Assembly (NCBI GenBank): GCA_018242765.1 | Contig: JAFEBH010000002.1 | Coordinates: 1-64,000 of the forward strand | From: Nitrospira sp. | GTDB lineage: Bacteria; Nitrospirota; Nitrospiria; Nitrospirales; Nitrospiraceae | DNA: 64,000 nucleotides | Direction of reading: 5' to 3' | In this document: piece by piece, positions 51,291-59,969 of the stretch | How the letters are laid out: every line of letters begins with the position of its first letter | Numbering within the stretch: the stretch's first letter is position 1 | Notes under the pieces: model-generated | Told to the model about the DNA's origin: nothing | Seen by the model: only the letters and a program-made list of their open reading frames with translations | Databases searched by the model: none | Position numbers and translations under genes: made by a program

Positions 51291-52907
51291 ATGAACGGGG
51301 CTCGTTCACGCCAACTCATCTTTTCCTGCGCGAGTGGGTTATTTCTACCGCTCTGCTTCCCCAAGTTCGACCTGGGTTTGCTGGCCTGGATCGTCCTTAT
51401 CCCTCTTCACCTCGCGCTCGACCAATGTTCCAAGCTGCGGGCGTTTTTGATCGGCTGGCTGAGCGGACTGATCGGGTTCACCGGCATCATGGCCTGGGTC
51501 GTCACCGCCATGACCACGTACGGCAAGGTTCCAGAACCAGTGAGTTACGCCATCCTCCTACTGCTGACCACATACCTGGGACTCTACACCGGCCTCTACA
51601 GTCTCGCCGTCGTCTGGCTGCGCGACCTCATCCCACGCTACGGAATTTTCTTTGCACCGTGCTTCTGGGTCGCTCTTGAGTTGTTCCGTACCTACCTCCT
51701 CTCAGGCCTTCCCTGGTGCCTCTTGGGCTACTCTCAATACCGCGAATTGGAATTGATTCAGATCGCAGACCATACAGGTGTATACGGCATTTCGTTCCTC
51801 ATTGTACTAGTGAACTTGGCTCTGGCAGAGCTGGTCTTGTGGATGATGCCCTTTTTCCGGGGATTTCACCCGGTCAAGCTTCCCTGGGAGCTCCTCACGA
51901 CCGCAGCTGCCTGCATGGTGCTCTCGTGGGTGTACAGCTCGGCGGTCTTGAGCGATCGGAACACAAAGGATCTTAAGACCTCCATTACCGTTGGGGTGGT
52001 CCAACCGAATATCGATCAAGCCGTAAAGTGGGACAGGGCCTTCCGCGATGAAACCATGCAACGTTTCGATCGGCTGACTGCCGAGCTCGGGACCGGTACC
52101 GATTTGGTCGTGTGGCCGGAAGCCGCGACACCGTTCATCTTGGAGCGTGAAAAAGAGTATCAGGTGCAACTAATCGCATGGGCGGAACGAGCCCAGGCAC
52201 CGATTCTCCTGGGAAGTCCGGCCCTGCGGTTTTATCCGGATCGCCGCCCCTATCTCTTGAACAGCGCTTACCTGCTTGGGACAGACGGCACGCTGCTCGG
52301 ACGGTATGATAAATACCATCTTGTCCCTTTTGGGGAATACATTCCTCTCAAATCCTCCTTGTTATTCTTCCTCGATAAACTGGTAGAGGGGATCGGCGAT
52401 TTCGAGGCAGGCCCTGGGCCGACCACACTCTCCTTTACCCCAAAGTCATGGGGTGGAGAGGGAGCCTCTGGATCCAGACCGGTTAAATTCGGTGTAGTAA
52501 TCTGTTACGAAGTCATTTTCCCGGATTTGGTCCGTCGGTTTGCCGCAAACGGTGCCGAGTTTTTGGTGACAATCACCAACGACGGATGGTTCGGGCCGTC
52601 CTCAGCCCCTGCCCAGCACTTTGCCATGGTCGTTTTTCGCTCCGTGGAGAATCATGTCGCGTTCGCACGCGCCGCCAACACAGGCATCTCCGGATTCATT
52701 GACCCCTTCGGACAAATCATCCACGCAACGCCCCTGTTCACGGAGCAGGCCTCCCACGCCGTGATCCCGACCAGACAACTCCCTACCTTCTACAGTTATT
52801 ACGGCGATGTGTTTGCCTACGCCTGTGTTATACTCTGCGCGCTTTTGTGCCTGTTCGGATATTTCCGCAGCAAAGAACCAGTCCTGACGGCCGTCACGCC
52901 GGCCTGA
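51291..52907 (+). CDS. lnt: Apolipoprotein N-acyltransferase
   Basis: 538 residues from ATG at 51291; the frame to 51237 is longer but lacks family signal. Five or six N-terminal membrane spans lead into the nitrilase-fold domain. Catalytic residues sit in WPEAATPF (Glu), KYHLVPFGEYIP (Lys) and VVICYEVIFPDL (Cys). TNDGWFGPSSAPAQHFAMVV is typical. A final span (YACVILCALLCLFGYF) ends the protein. It adds the third acyl chain to lipoproteins in the inner membrane; with lgt (28167) and lolC/E-lolD (55607) it completes much of the lipoprotein pathway. prfB follows after 22 bases. Confidence 0.95.
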   Translation: MNGARSRQLIFSCASGLFLPLCFPKFDLGLLAWIVLIPLHLALDQCSKLRAFLIGWLSGLIGFTGIMAWVVTAMTTYGKVPEPVSYAILLLLTTYLGLYTGLYSLAVVWLRDLIPRYGIFFAPCFWVALELFRTYLLSGLPWCLLGYSQYRELELIQIADHTGVYGISFLIVLVNLALAELVLWMMPFFRGFHPVKLPWELLTTAAACMVLSWVYSSAVLSDRNTKDLKTSITVGVVQPNIDQAVKWDRAFRDETMQRFDRLTAELGTGTDLVVWPEAATPFILEREKEYQVQLIAWAERAQAPILLGSPALRFYPDRRPYLLNSAYLLGTDGTLLGRYDKYHLVPFGEYIPLKSSLLFFLDKLVEGIGDFEAGPGPTTLSFTPKSWGGEGASGSRPVKFGVVICYEVIFPDLVRRFAANGAEFLVTITNDGWFGPSSAPAQHFAMVVFRSVENHVAFARAANTGISGFIDPFGQIIHATPLFTEQASHAVIPTRQLPTFYSYYGDVFAYACVILCALLCLFGYFRSKEPVLTAVTPA

Positions 52908-52929
52908 ATGCAGTAAGGAGGATTGTGGC

Positions 52930-54076
52930 ATGTTAGAGGAAGTCGAAGGTCGCGTGCGCGTCCTGGCAGACCAAGTCTCGGAACTACGGGGGCATCTTTG
53001 ACTTCGCTCATATGACTTCCGAGCTGCAAGAACTTGAAGCACAGATGGGCCAGCCGCACTTCTGGAACGATGCCCGTGCCGCGGCTGCAGTGAGCCGAAA
53101 AAAAACGACGATCGAACGAGAGCTGCAGCAGTGGCGAGAGCTCGAAACGAAAATGGACGATGTGGGTGCACTGCTGGAGCTTGCACGCGAAAGCGGTGAC
53201 GCCGGCTTGGAGATGGAGCTCACGGCAGAATTGAGTCGGCTGGAGCCGCGCTTGGCCACACTGCGGGTCGAGCTGCTCTTGTCTGGTGAGCTGGACCCCA
53301 ATAACGCCATTCTGGCGATTCATCCCGGTGCCGGCGGCACCGAATCGCAGGACTGGGCACAAATGCTCCTTCGCATGTATGTGCGGTGGGCGGAGCAGAA
53401 GAAATTCAAAGTGGACACGTTGGACCTGCTGCCCGGCGACGAGGGGGGCATCAAAAGCGTGACGGTCTCAATCACCGGGCCCTATGCCTACGGCTATCTC
53501 AAAGCGGAAGCCGGCGTCCACCGCTTGGTGCGCATTTCCCCATTCGACTCCAACAAGCGGCGGCATACCTCGTTTGCCTCCGTCTTCGTGTATCCGGAGC
53601 TGAGCGAGGATATCGACGTCGTGGTCGAAGACAAGGATCTGCGGATCGATACCTTCCGTGCGGGAGGTGCCGGAGGCCAGAATGTCAATAAGGTGGAAAC
53701 CGCTATCCGCATCACCCATCTCCCAAGCGGAATCGTCGTGCAGTGCCAGAACGAACGTTCGCAACTTCAGAATCGAAACGGGGCGATGAAAATCTTGAAA
53801 GCGCGCCTCTTCGAACTGGAACAAAAGAAAAAGGAAGCCGAATTCAACGCCATCGTCGGCGAAAAGAAAGATATCGCATGGGGCAGCCAAATTCGATCGT
53901 ATGTCTTCCAGCCCTACCAAATGGTGAAAGATCACCGAACCGGCCATCAAACCAGTGTGGTGTCTTCCGTCATGGATGGCAACCTCGACGGCTTCATCGA
54001 AGCCTATCTCACCAAGAAGATCACAAAAGGGAGCAGTCAGACCTCAGCAATCAGCGATCAGGGTGACGACCTGTAG
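52930..54076 (+). CDS. prfB: Peptide chain release factor 2, with programmed +1 frameshift
   Basis: 381 residues after frameshifting. ATG at 52930 follows TAAGGAGG. The first frame stops at TGA 52999-53001, right after CGG GGG CAT CTT; the product continues by skipping one T to read GAC TTC GCT. This is the standard CTT-TGA-C site with an internal Shine-Dalgarno-like CGGGGG. RF2 tripeptide SPF (203-205) and catalytic GGQ (248-250) are present. It recognises UGA/UAA. The C-terminal tail [11 protein letters not shown] is unlike typical RF2 ends and is encoded by TCAG-rich repeat-like DNA. Confidence 0.96.
52987..53001 (+). promoter_or_regulatory. prfB programmed frameshift site
   Basis: CGGGGG (52987-52992), CAT, CTT and TGA (52999-53001) followed by C. 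The purine-rich block acts as an internal Shine-Dalgarno. The ribosome slips +1 on CTT when RF2 is scarce, giving autoregulation. Confidence 0.93.
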
Positions 54077-54110
54077 GAGTTGATGACTGAACGCTGAAGG
54101 CTCAGATTAG
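54032..54110. repeat. TCAG/CTGA word palindrome across the prfB 3' end
   Basis: The last prfB codons contain CAGTCAGACCTCAGCAATCAG, and the downstream spacer contains ACTGAACGCTGAAGGCTCAG in inverted sense (CCTCAGCAATCAG against CCTTCAGCGTTCAG). The pair forms an imperfect hairpin over the stop codon. It resembles in style the palindromes near 384, 28984 and 35998. Confidence 0.45.
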
Positions 54111-54119
54111 AGCGACCCC

Positions 54120-55604
54120 ATGGATGAACTCAACGAACAGCGGCAGCAACGGGTGAAGAAACTGGACCTCCTTCGAGAGGCGGGCATCGCGCCCTATGGT
54201 ACTCGCTTCGAAGTAAAGGACCGGGCCGGACAGCTCATCACGGCACACGGTGAAAAAACCAAAGAAACGCTTGAGCAGGAAAAGATCCCCTGTACCCTTG
54301 CTGGGCGTGTGGTTGCCCTGCGTCGTTTCGGCAAGGCTGGGTTTGCTGTCTTGCAGGACGGATCTGATCGTCTCCAGGTCTACCTCAAGAAAGATCTGCT
54401 GTCGGACCAAGCCTATACCGTTGTCGAACAGCTTGATCTCGGCGACTGGATAGGAGTCACGGGCACATTGTTCCGCACCAAAACGAACGAATTCACGGTC
54501 GAAGTCCGTCACCTGACGTTTCTCAGCAAAGCCCTTCGCCCTCTGCCGGAAAAATGGCATGGGCTGACCGATGTCGAAACGAGGTATCGCCAGCGTTACG
54601 TTGATCTGATCGCCAATCCTCAAGTCCACCAGATCTTCGCCACTCGAAGCCGCATCATCGGGGGAATCCGATCTTTTCTGATCGAACGAGGGTTCCTCGA
54701 GGTGGAGACCCCGATGATGCATCCTATTCCCGGAGGTGCAGCGGCAAAGCCGTTCGTCACGCATCACAATGCGCTCGGCGTGGACCTCTATCTGCGTATC
54801 GCACCAGAGCTTTATCTGAAACGCCTGATCGTCGGGGGATTTCCGCGGGTTTTTGAGATCAACCGCAACTTTAGGAATGAAGGCATCTCGACGATTCACA
54901 ATCCAGAATTTACGATGCTGGAATTCTACATGTCCTACTCGGACTATCAGGATCTGATCACCCTCACCGAAGAGCTGATCTCCAGCTTGGCCCAACAGGT
55001 CTTGGGCAAGACGGTGATTCACTACCAGGGTCAGGAGGTTATCCTCACACCTCCGTGGCGGCGATGGTCTTATCACCAGGCCATTCTGGAGGTCAATCGC
55101 CTCGACCCGTCAGTCCTTCATGATCGTGACAAGGCCTTGGCTGCGGCGAAACAGCTGAACGTCCATGTAGACCCTAAATCCTCCTTATTCTCGATCCTGA
55201 ATGAGATCTTCGAGGAAACCGTTGAGCCGAATCTCCAACAACCCACGTTCGTCACTGATTACCCGATCGAAATTTCCCCGCTCGCCAGACGCAAGGATGC
55301 CGACCCGGCCTTAACCGATCGATTCGAGTTGTATATCGCCGGGAGGGAGATTGCGAACGCCTTCTCCGAGTTGAACGACCCATTGGATCAGCGTGAACGG
55401 TTTGAGGGACAGGCCGCTCAGCGTGAAGCAGGGGATGAGGAAGCCCACCTCGTCGATGAAGACTTCTTGCGAGCCCTCGAGTTTGGGATGCCTCCGACCG
55501 CAGGAGAAGGGATCGGAATCGATCGTCTGATCATGCTCTTGACCGACCAAGCCTCCATTCGCGATGTGGTCCTCTTTCCTCAGCTCCGACCGGAGAAATC
55601 ATAA
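54120..55604 (+). CDS. lysS: Lysyl-tRNA synthetase (class II)
   Basis: 494 residues. An N-terminal OB fold (AGRVVALRRFGKAGFAVLQD) binds the anticodon. Class II motif 1 is EVETPMMHPIPGGAAAKPF, motif 2 is VFEINRNFRNEGISTIHNPE and motif 3 is GEGIGIDRLIMLLTD. Between them is LYLRIAPELYLKRLIVGG. Length is normal. It lies 43 bases after prfB and three bases before the lolC/E-like gene. Confidence 0.97.
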   Translation: MDELNEQRQQRVKKLDLLREAGIAPYGTRFEVKDRAGQLITAHGEKTKETLEQEKIPCTLAGRVVALRRFGKAGFAVLQDGSDRLQVYLKKDLLSDQAYTVVEQLDLGDWIGVTGTLFRTKTNEFTVEVRHLTFLSKALRPLPEKWHGLTDVETRYRQRYVDLIANPQVHQIFATRSRIIGGIRSFLIERGFLEVETPMMHPIPGGAAAKPFVTHHNALGVDLYLRIAPELYLKRLIVGGFPRVFEINRNFRNEGISTIHNPEFTMLEFYMSYSDYQDLITLTEELISSLAQQVLGKTVIHYQGQEVILTPPWRRWSYHQAILEVNRLDPSVLHDRDKALAAAKQLNVHVDPKSSLFSILNEIFEETVEPNLQQPTFVTDYPIEISPLARRKDADPALTDRFELYIAGREIANAFSELNDPLDQRERFEGQAAQREAGDEEAHLVDEDFLRALEFGMPPTAGEGIGIDRLIMLLTDQASIRDVVLFPQLRPEKS

Positions 55605-55606
55605 GA

Positions 55607-56884
55607 GTGAACCTTCCCTTTGAAATCTTCGTCGGACTCCGCTACCTCCGTGCCAAGCGACGGAATCGGACCATTTCGCTGAACACCTTCGTGTCGATCG
55701 CCGGCATTACATTGGGCGTTGCGGCACTCATCGGCACCGTCGGCATCATGACGGGATTCCGGGAAGACATTCAAAGCAAGATCCTCGGCACCACCGCCCA
55801 TATCATCGTCCAAGAACGCATGAAAGAACACATGACCGATTATGACCACCTAGCCGACAAGGTTCAGACGGTCCCAGACGTGGTGGCCGCCACACCGTTT
55901 GTCCTCCGCCAGGTGCTCCTGACCACACAATCAGGTGTACAGGGGATCGTCCTTCGCGGAATCGACCCAAAGCGAGAAGCGAATGTGACCGAGCTTGCCA
56001 AAAATATTACGGCAGGACAACTGAATGACCTCCTCACTCCGGTCAAGGTACTGCAGGCTCCAGCCGACGACCCTCAAGCAGAACCCCGCCCCGTTGAAAA
56101 ACCGGGCATCATCCTCGGCAAGGAGCTGGCACTCAGATTGGGGGTGTTTGTCGGCGATACCGTCAATGTGGTTTCTCCCGTTGGACCGATCAGCGCGATG
56201 GGGATGGTGCCTAAGATTCGAACCTTTGCCGTCGTCGCCCTTTTCCATTCCGGTATGTACGAATATGATTCATCTTTGGCCTATATCGAGCTCGGCGAGG
56301 CCCAAAAATTTTTCAACATGACTGCCAGCGTGACCGGCGTGGAAGTCAAAGTCACCGATGTCTTCCGTGCCGCGGATATCGCTCGCAATATTGAACAGGA
56401 GTTAGGATTCAGTCATGGGGCCAGAGACTGGATGCAGATGAATCGCAACCTATTTTCGGCGCTCAAGCTGGAGAAGACGATGATGTTTCTCCTCCTGGTC
56501 CTGATCACGATCGTGGCATCCTTCAACATCGTCAGCACACTAACCATGATCGTCACGGAGAAGCAGAAGGAAATTGCGATTCTCAAGGCCATGGGTGCGA
56601 CAAAGCGAAGTATCCGCCGCATTTTCATGCTCAATGGATTGATCATAGGATTTACCGGAACCGGCATCGGGATCCCGTTGGGCTATGCGTTTCTCTGGCT
56701 GATTCAAACGTTTTGGACCTTCGACCCGAGCGTGTATTACATCTCGACTATCCCGGTGCATGTGTTGGCGGAGGACGTATTGCTCGTAGCGGGATCGGCC
56801 ATCTTGATCAGTTTTGTTGCAACGGTCCACCCAGCCAATCAGGCCGCCAAGCTCGAGCCGGTTGCTGCATTGCGCTACGAATAG
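55607..56884 (+). CDS. lolC: Lipoprotein-releasing ABC permease (LolC/LolE family)
   Basis: 425 residues from GTG at 55607, two bases after the lysS stop. First membrane span at 21-47 (SLNTFVSIAGITLGVAALIG) and three more in the C-terminal FtsX domain (MMFLLLVLITIVASFNIVST; IGFTGTGIGIPLGYAFLWLI; VLLVAGSAILISFVATV). The periplasmic domain lies between. The motif EKQKEIAILKAMGATKRSIR is the coupling helix of LolC/E. Only one permease gene is present, so a homodimer is likely. Works with LolD to release lipoproteins from the inner membrane. Confidence 0.92.
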   Translation: MNLPFEIFVGLRYLRAKRRNRTISLNTFVSIAGITLGVAALIGTVGIMTGFREDIQSKILGTTAHIIVQERMKEHMTDYDHLADKVQTVPDVVAATPFVLRQVLLTTQSGVQGIVLRGIDPKREANVTELAKNITAGQLNDLLTPVKVLQAPADDPQAEPRPVEKPGIILGKELALRLGVFVGDTVNVVSPVGPISAMGMVPKIRTFAVVALFHSGMYEYDSSLAYIELGEAQKFFNMTASVTGVEVKVTDVFRAADIARNIEQELGFSHGARDWMQMNRNLFSALKLEKTMMFLLLVLITIVASFNIVSTLTMIVTEKQKEIAILKAMGATKRSIRRIFMLNGLIIGFTGTGIGIPLGYAFLWLIQTFWTFDPSVYYISTIPVHVLAEDVLLVAGSAILISFVATVHPANQAAKLEPVAALRYE

Positions 56885-56914
56885 GGTAACAACTGGAAGC
56901 GGCATGCTCGCCTT

Positions 56915-57577
56915 ATGATTAAAGTCACCGACCTCCAGAAATCCTTCTCAATGGGAACTTACGAAGTGCCCGTGCTCAAGGGGATCAATCTTGAGATTCA
57001 GCGCGGCGAGCTGGTCGCTATTGTCGGGGCCTCCGGGGCCGGTAAGAGCACCTTGCTCCACATTATCGGCACCCTGGATAAACCGAGCAGCGGGACCGTC
57101 ACTTTCGATGGGCAGGATCTCTTTCGCATGAACGAGGCGCAGCAAGCAGAGTTCCGCAATAGACGGATCGGGTTTGTCTTCCAATTCCATCACTTGCTCG
57201 CCGAATTCACGGCATTGGAAAATGCCTGCATGCCGGCGCTCGTACAACGTCGCGACCCCGCCATTGTCAGAACCGAAGCCACCACCATTCTCACGGAAGT
57301 TGGGTTAGGACATCGGTTGCATCACAAGCCAGGAGAACTATCAGGAGGAGAACAACAGCGAGTGGCGATGGCCCGGGCGCTCATGCAGAAACCGGATGTT
57401 GTCTTGGCCGATGAACCAACCGGCAACCTCGATACCCACAGTGGAGACGGGTTGTTTGAATTGATGCGCACGTTGAGCAAGACGCGCGGCACGACCTTTG
57501 TCATCGTCACGCATAACGACAAGCTCTCCGCCCAGTCCGACCGCATCATCCACATGCAGGACGGACAGATCGTCTAA
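56915..57577 (+). CDS. lolD: LolD-like ABC ATPase
   Basis: 220 residues. Walker A GASGAGKSTLLH (about residue 40), Q-loop FVFQFHHLLAEF, signature LSGGEQQRVAMARAL, Walker B VVLADEPTGNLD and switch His in VIVTHNDKLS. These are the LolD/MacB-type motifs. The 30-base gap from the permease gene implies one operon. It energises lipoprotein release. Confidence 0.94.
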   Translation: MIKVTDLQKSFSMGTYEVPVLKGINLEIQRGELVAIVGASGAGKSTLLHIIGTLDKPSSGTVTFDGQDLFRMNEAQQAEFRNRRIGFVFQFHHLLAEFTALENACMPALVQRRDPAIVRTEATTILTEVGLGHRLHHKPGELSGGEQQRVAMARALMQKPDVVLADEPTGNLDTHSGDGLFELMRTLSKTRGTTFVIVTHNDKLSAQSDRIIHMQDGQIV

Positions 57578-57755
57578 AGACACTCCATCATCGGATCATG
57601 GTATCTTGTTGTTCTCATCCCTTCTGGAGGAAGTGACCTCCAGACTCCTCCATAGCCTCAATCCTTCCCATTCGCCGGTGAGCAAGCTGCGATTCCTTGA
57701 CGAACTTCTGCTCCTTCTCTAGACTCGCGTAGGCTCTCATTTAGAGTGACTCCTC

Positions 57756-58898
57756 ATGCACTGCGTCTTTTCGCTTCGCATCGTTCTGCTGTTGGCCGCC
57801 TCAGCATGGCCGGCACTTGCATCGGCAGCGGAATTTGTCATCTCAGGCCCTCGTGCCATGGGCATGGGAGGGGCCGGTGTCGCCGTAACCACCAATGCAC
57901 TGGCCACCTATTGGAATCCCGCCGGCCTTGCCATGACTCAGACCGTGGATATTCGGGTCCAGGGTGGTGGACAAGCAACTGACCGTCTCGGCATCGGGGA
58001 TGCCTTGCATGACCTGGAGAACTTCGATCGTGGCGATCTCTCTCCGGCAAATCAGGCGAAAGCCCAGTCGATCGCCGACCGTATCAATCGACCAGGAGCT
58101 ACGGTTTCGGTCAACGGATCGGCCGGTCTCTATTTCAAGGGGCACCTGGGTGAACATGCGTTTGGATTTAACGTGTCGGATGTTGCGACAGGCGGTGGGT
58201 TCGTTTCAACACCCGTGACAGTCACCCCACCAAGTGGGCCATCGCCGATCACCGTGACTGGGCAAATGGCGCTGCGTGGCCTGGAGGCCAGGCAATTAGC
58301 CTTTTCCTACGCCTATGCTTTCGCTGATAAAACGTTTGCCATCGGAATTACGGCAAAGATCATTCAAGGTGCTTCTTACAATGGTTCCACTGAACTCCAA
58401 GGGGGAAGCGGGGTCAGCACAACCGATCACTTCGGCAAACCGAACATCTCTACCACCTACGGAATTGACATCGGGGCAATCTATCGGCCATCCTCCTGGA
58501 TTAGAGTGGGAGTCGTCGCGAAGGATATCAACACACCAACGTTCGATGCCGCCGGTGGAGGCACTCTGAAATTAGAACCCCAAGTCCGAGTCGGTCTCGC
58601 CGTGAACCCCTACTCCACCCTGACATTAACAGCCGATGTGGATGCGACGTCGAACAAGACCTTTGTCCCAGGTGTGAAGAGCCAGCTCTTGAGTTTTGGG
58701 CTTGAACAGACAATTTTGTCGGAATTTCTTTCGTTTAGAGTCGGAACGTTCAAAAATATGCAGGACGCGTCAACCCCATTCGTCCCAACTGCGGGCCTCG
58801 GCATCCGGTGGTTCAATTTCCGCGCCGATGCCGGTGGCGGGTATGATTTCCGTGAAAAGGGTGCGCTCGTGTCCGCTTCTGTTTCCATGACGTTCTAA
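57756..58898 (+). CDS. TraF-like (PF13729) outer-membrane barrel protein
   Basis: 380 residues. Signal peptide ends ALASAAEFVI. GPRAMGMGGAGVAVTTNALATYWNPAGLAM is the start of the FadL-like/TraF_2 pattern. Alternating beta strands follow, ending GYDFREKGALVSASVSMTF with a terminal Phe, as in outer-membrane barrels. Annotated in other genomes as conjugal transfer TraF, but no transfer genes are nearby; an outer-membrane channel is more likely. The lipoprotein gene starts 15 bases later. Confidence 0.83.
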   Translation: MHCVFSLRIVLLLAASAWPALASAAEFVISGPRAMGMGGAGVAVTTNALATYWNPAGLAMTQTVDIRVQGGGQATDRLGIGDALHDLENFDRGDLSPANQAKAQSIADRINRPGATVSVNGSAGLYFKGHLGEHAFGFNVSDVATGGGFVSTPVTVTPPSGPSPITVTGQMALRGLEARQLAFSYAYAFADKTFAIGITAKIIQGASYNGSTELQGGSGVSTTDHFGKPNISTTYGIDIGAIYRPSSWIRVGVVAKDINTPTFDAAGGGTLKLEPQVRVGLAVNPYSTLTLTADVDATSNKTFVPGVKSQLLSFGLEQTILSEFLSFRVGTFKNMQDASTPFVPTAGLGIRWFNFRADAGGGYDFREKGALVSASVSMTF

Positions 58899-58901
58899 TG
58901 G

Positions 58902-58907
58902 TATACT
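58902..58907 (+). promoter_or_regulatory. Extended -10 (TGGTATACT) just before an ATG
   Basis: TGG then TATACT ends seven bases before the ATG at 58914; the -35 is weak. If used, it would give a leaderless mRNA for the DUF799-like gene. Low certainty. Confidence 0.3.
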
Positions 58908-58913
58908 AAACCC

Positions 58914-59519
58914 ATGCTGACTCGATCATCTCTACGCATCATATCCATTGGACTGTTTCTCTCATTACTCAATGGCTGCGGGGGACTACAGGAGGTCTGG
59001 GAAGGCCCCGGGGCGAGGGTCTTTCGTCCGCAGACCATCGCCGTGCTGCCACCAATGGCGAGCCAATACGATAGTGCCCGCGAAGACATTCAGGACGTCC
59101 TGGTGGGAGCACTGAACCGGCAGGGCAATATCGAGCGAGTCGTTTCGCCAGAAAATGTCACGGATATTTTTCAAGCCTCGAAGGAGGCGTTTGATTCACT
59201 GGTGTTTTATTTTTCCCGGTTGGAGATGACTGGACAATCCGACAAAGACTCCGCTGTCAAGCTGGGAAAAGCACTGAACGTCGATGCATTCCTTGTGGTC
59301 CGAGTCAACTCGTGGGAATACGTCAGGAAGGAAGGCGATAACGTCGGGCGAGTGGGGCTCAGCCTTCGGCTAATCGATGCCGCCACCGGGACGACGGTGT
59401 GGAAAGCACGCCACGAACGGTCGGACAGTTATATGTTCATCAAGCCAAGCCTCAAGGACATTGCCAGGGAACTCGCCAACGAGATGATCAAATACATGCC
59501 CCCGCAAACCAAGAAGTAA
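58914..59519 (+). CDS. DUF799/GNA1162-like lipoprotein
   Basis: 201 residues. The signal ends SLLNGCGGL, a lipoprotein Cys. RPQTIAVLPPMASQYDSARE, then VLVGALNRQGNIERVVSPEN, DAFLVVRVNSWEYV and GLSLRLIDAATGTTVWKARH are typical of the GNA1162/DUF799/CsgG-like domain of envelope lipoproteins. It follows the TraF-like porin after 15 bases, so the two may form an outer-membrane assembly. Confidence 0.78.
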   Translation: MLTRSSLRIISIGLFLSLLNGCGGLQEVWEGPGARVFRPQTIAVLPPMASQYDSAREDIQDVLVGALNRQGNIERVVSPENVTDIFQASKEAFDSLVFYFSRLEMTGQSDKDSAVKLGKALNVDAFLVVRVNSWEYVRKEGDNVGRVGLSLRLIDAATGTTVWKARHERSDSYMFIKPSLKDIARELANEMIKYMPPQTKK

Positions 59520-59969
59520 AACTCTCGTCCCCCAGGTCATCCATATTGCACACTTCCCACACACTCGCAGAATCTTCATTTTTATCCACCTGACTCGTTG
59601 AACCCTGTCTCGGCACAGGGGATACACCGGTCGAAGCATTGCGGGCTATGCTGATGTGAAGAGTCACCGACTGGTCCTATGCAACACCACACACCGGACC
59701 CAAGACCTTCGCTCATGATATGACGAGACGAACGACAAGCTGTGACGTGAGCAGACAAATGATGGGCCACCACGCTATAGGAGAGTCAGTCCTGTGTTGT
59801 GCCCGTGATCGTCAGATATCCATCAGGTCGATTCTGATTATGTTGGGCTTTGAACGAGAACGGCCGGCTTCGTTCGAAGCCGGCCGTTCCGCAACCCGTC
59901 AGATTGGCTTTCTGAGCGGTCTTGCCAAAACTACTCAGAACACTGTCTATTCCCACTCAAAGAAGGAAT
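59520..59969. other. Convergent intergenic region
   Basis: 450 bases between the lipoprotein gene and the convergent beta-propeller gene. The strong hairpin at 59858-59889 is the main feature. A 99-codon frame (59720-60019) has no family and runs through the hairpin. Confidence 0.45.
59858..59889. terminator. Strong GC hairpin between convergent genes
   Basis: GAACGGCCGGCTTCG and its exact inverse with a TT centre: a near-perfect 15-bp stem. It lies between convergent genes and may stop transcription from both sides, though neither strand has a T run. Confidence 0.55.

Noticed and set aside
57623..57644. TCTGGAGG/CCTCCAGA hairpin after lolD, considered a terminator
   Set aside because: The stem is only 8 bp with no T run; support is too weak.
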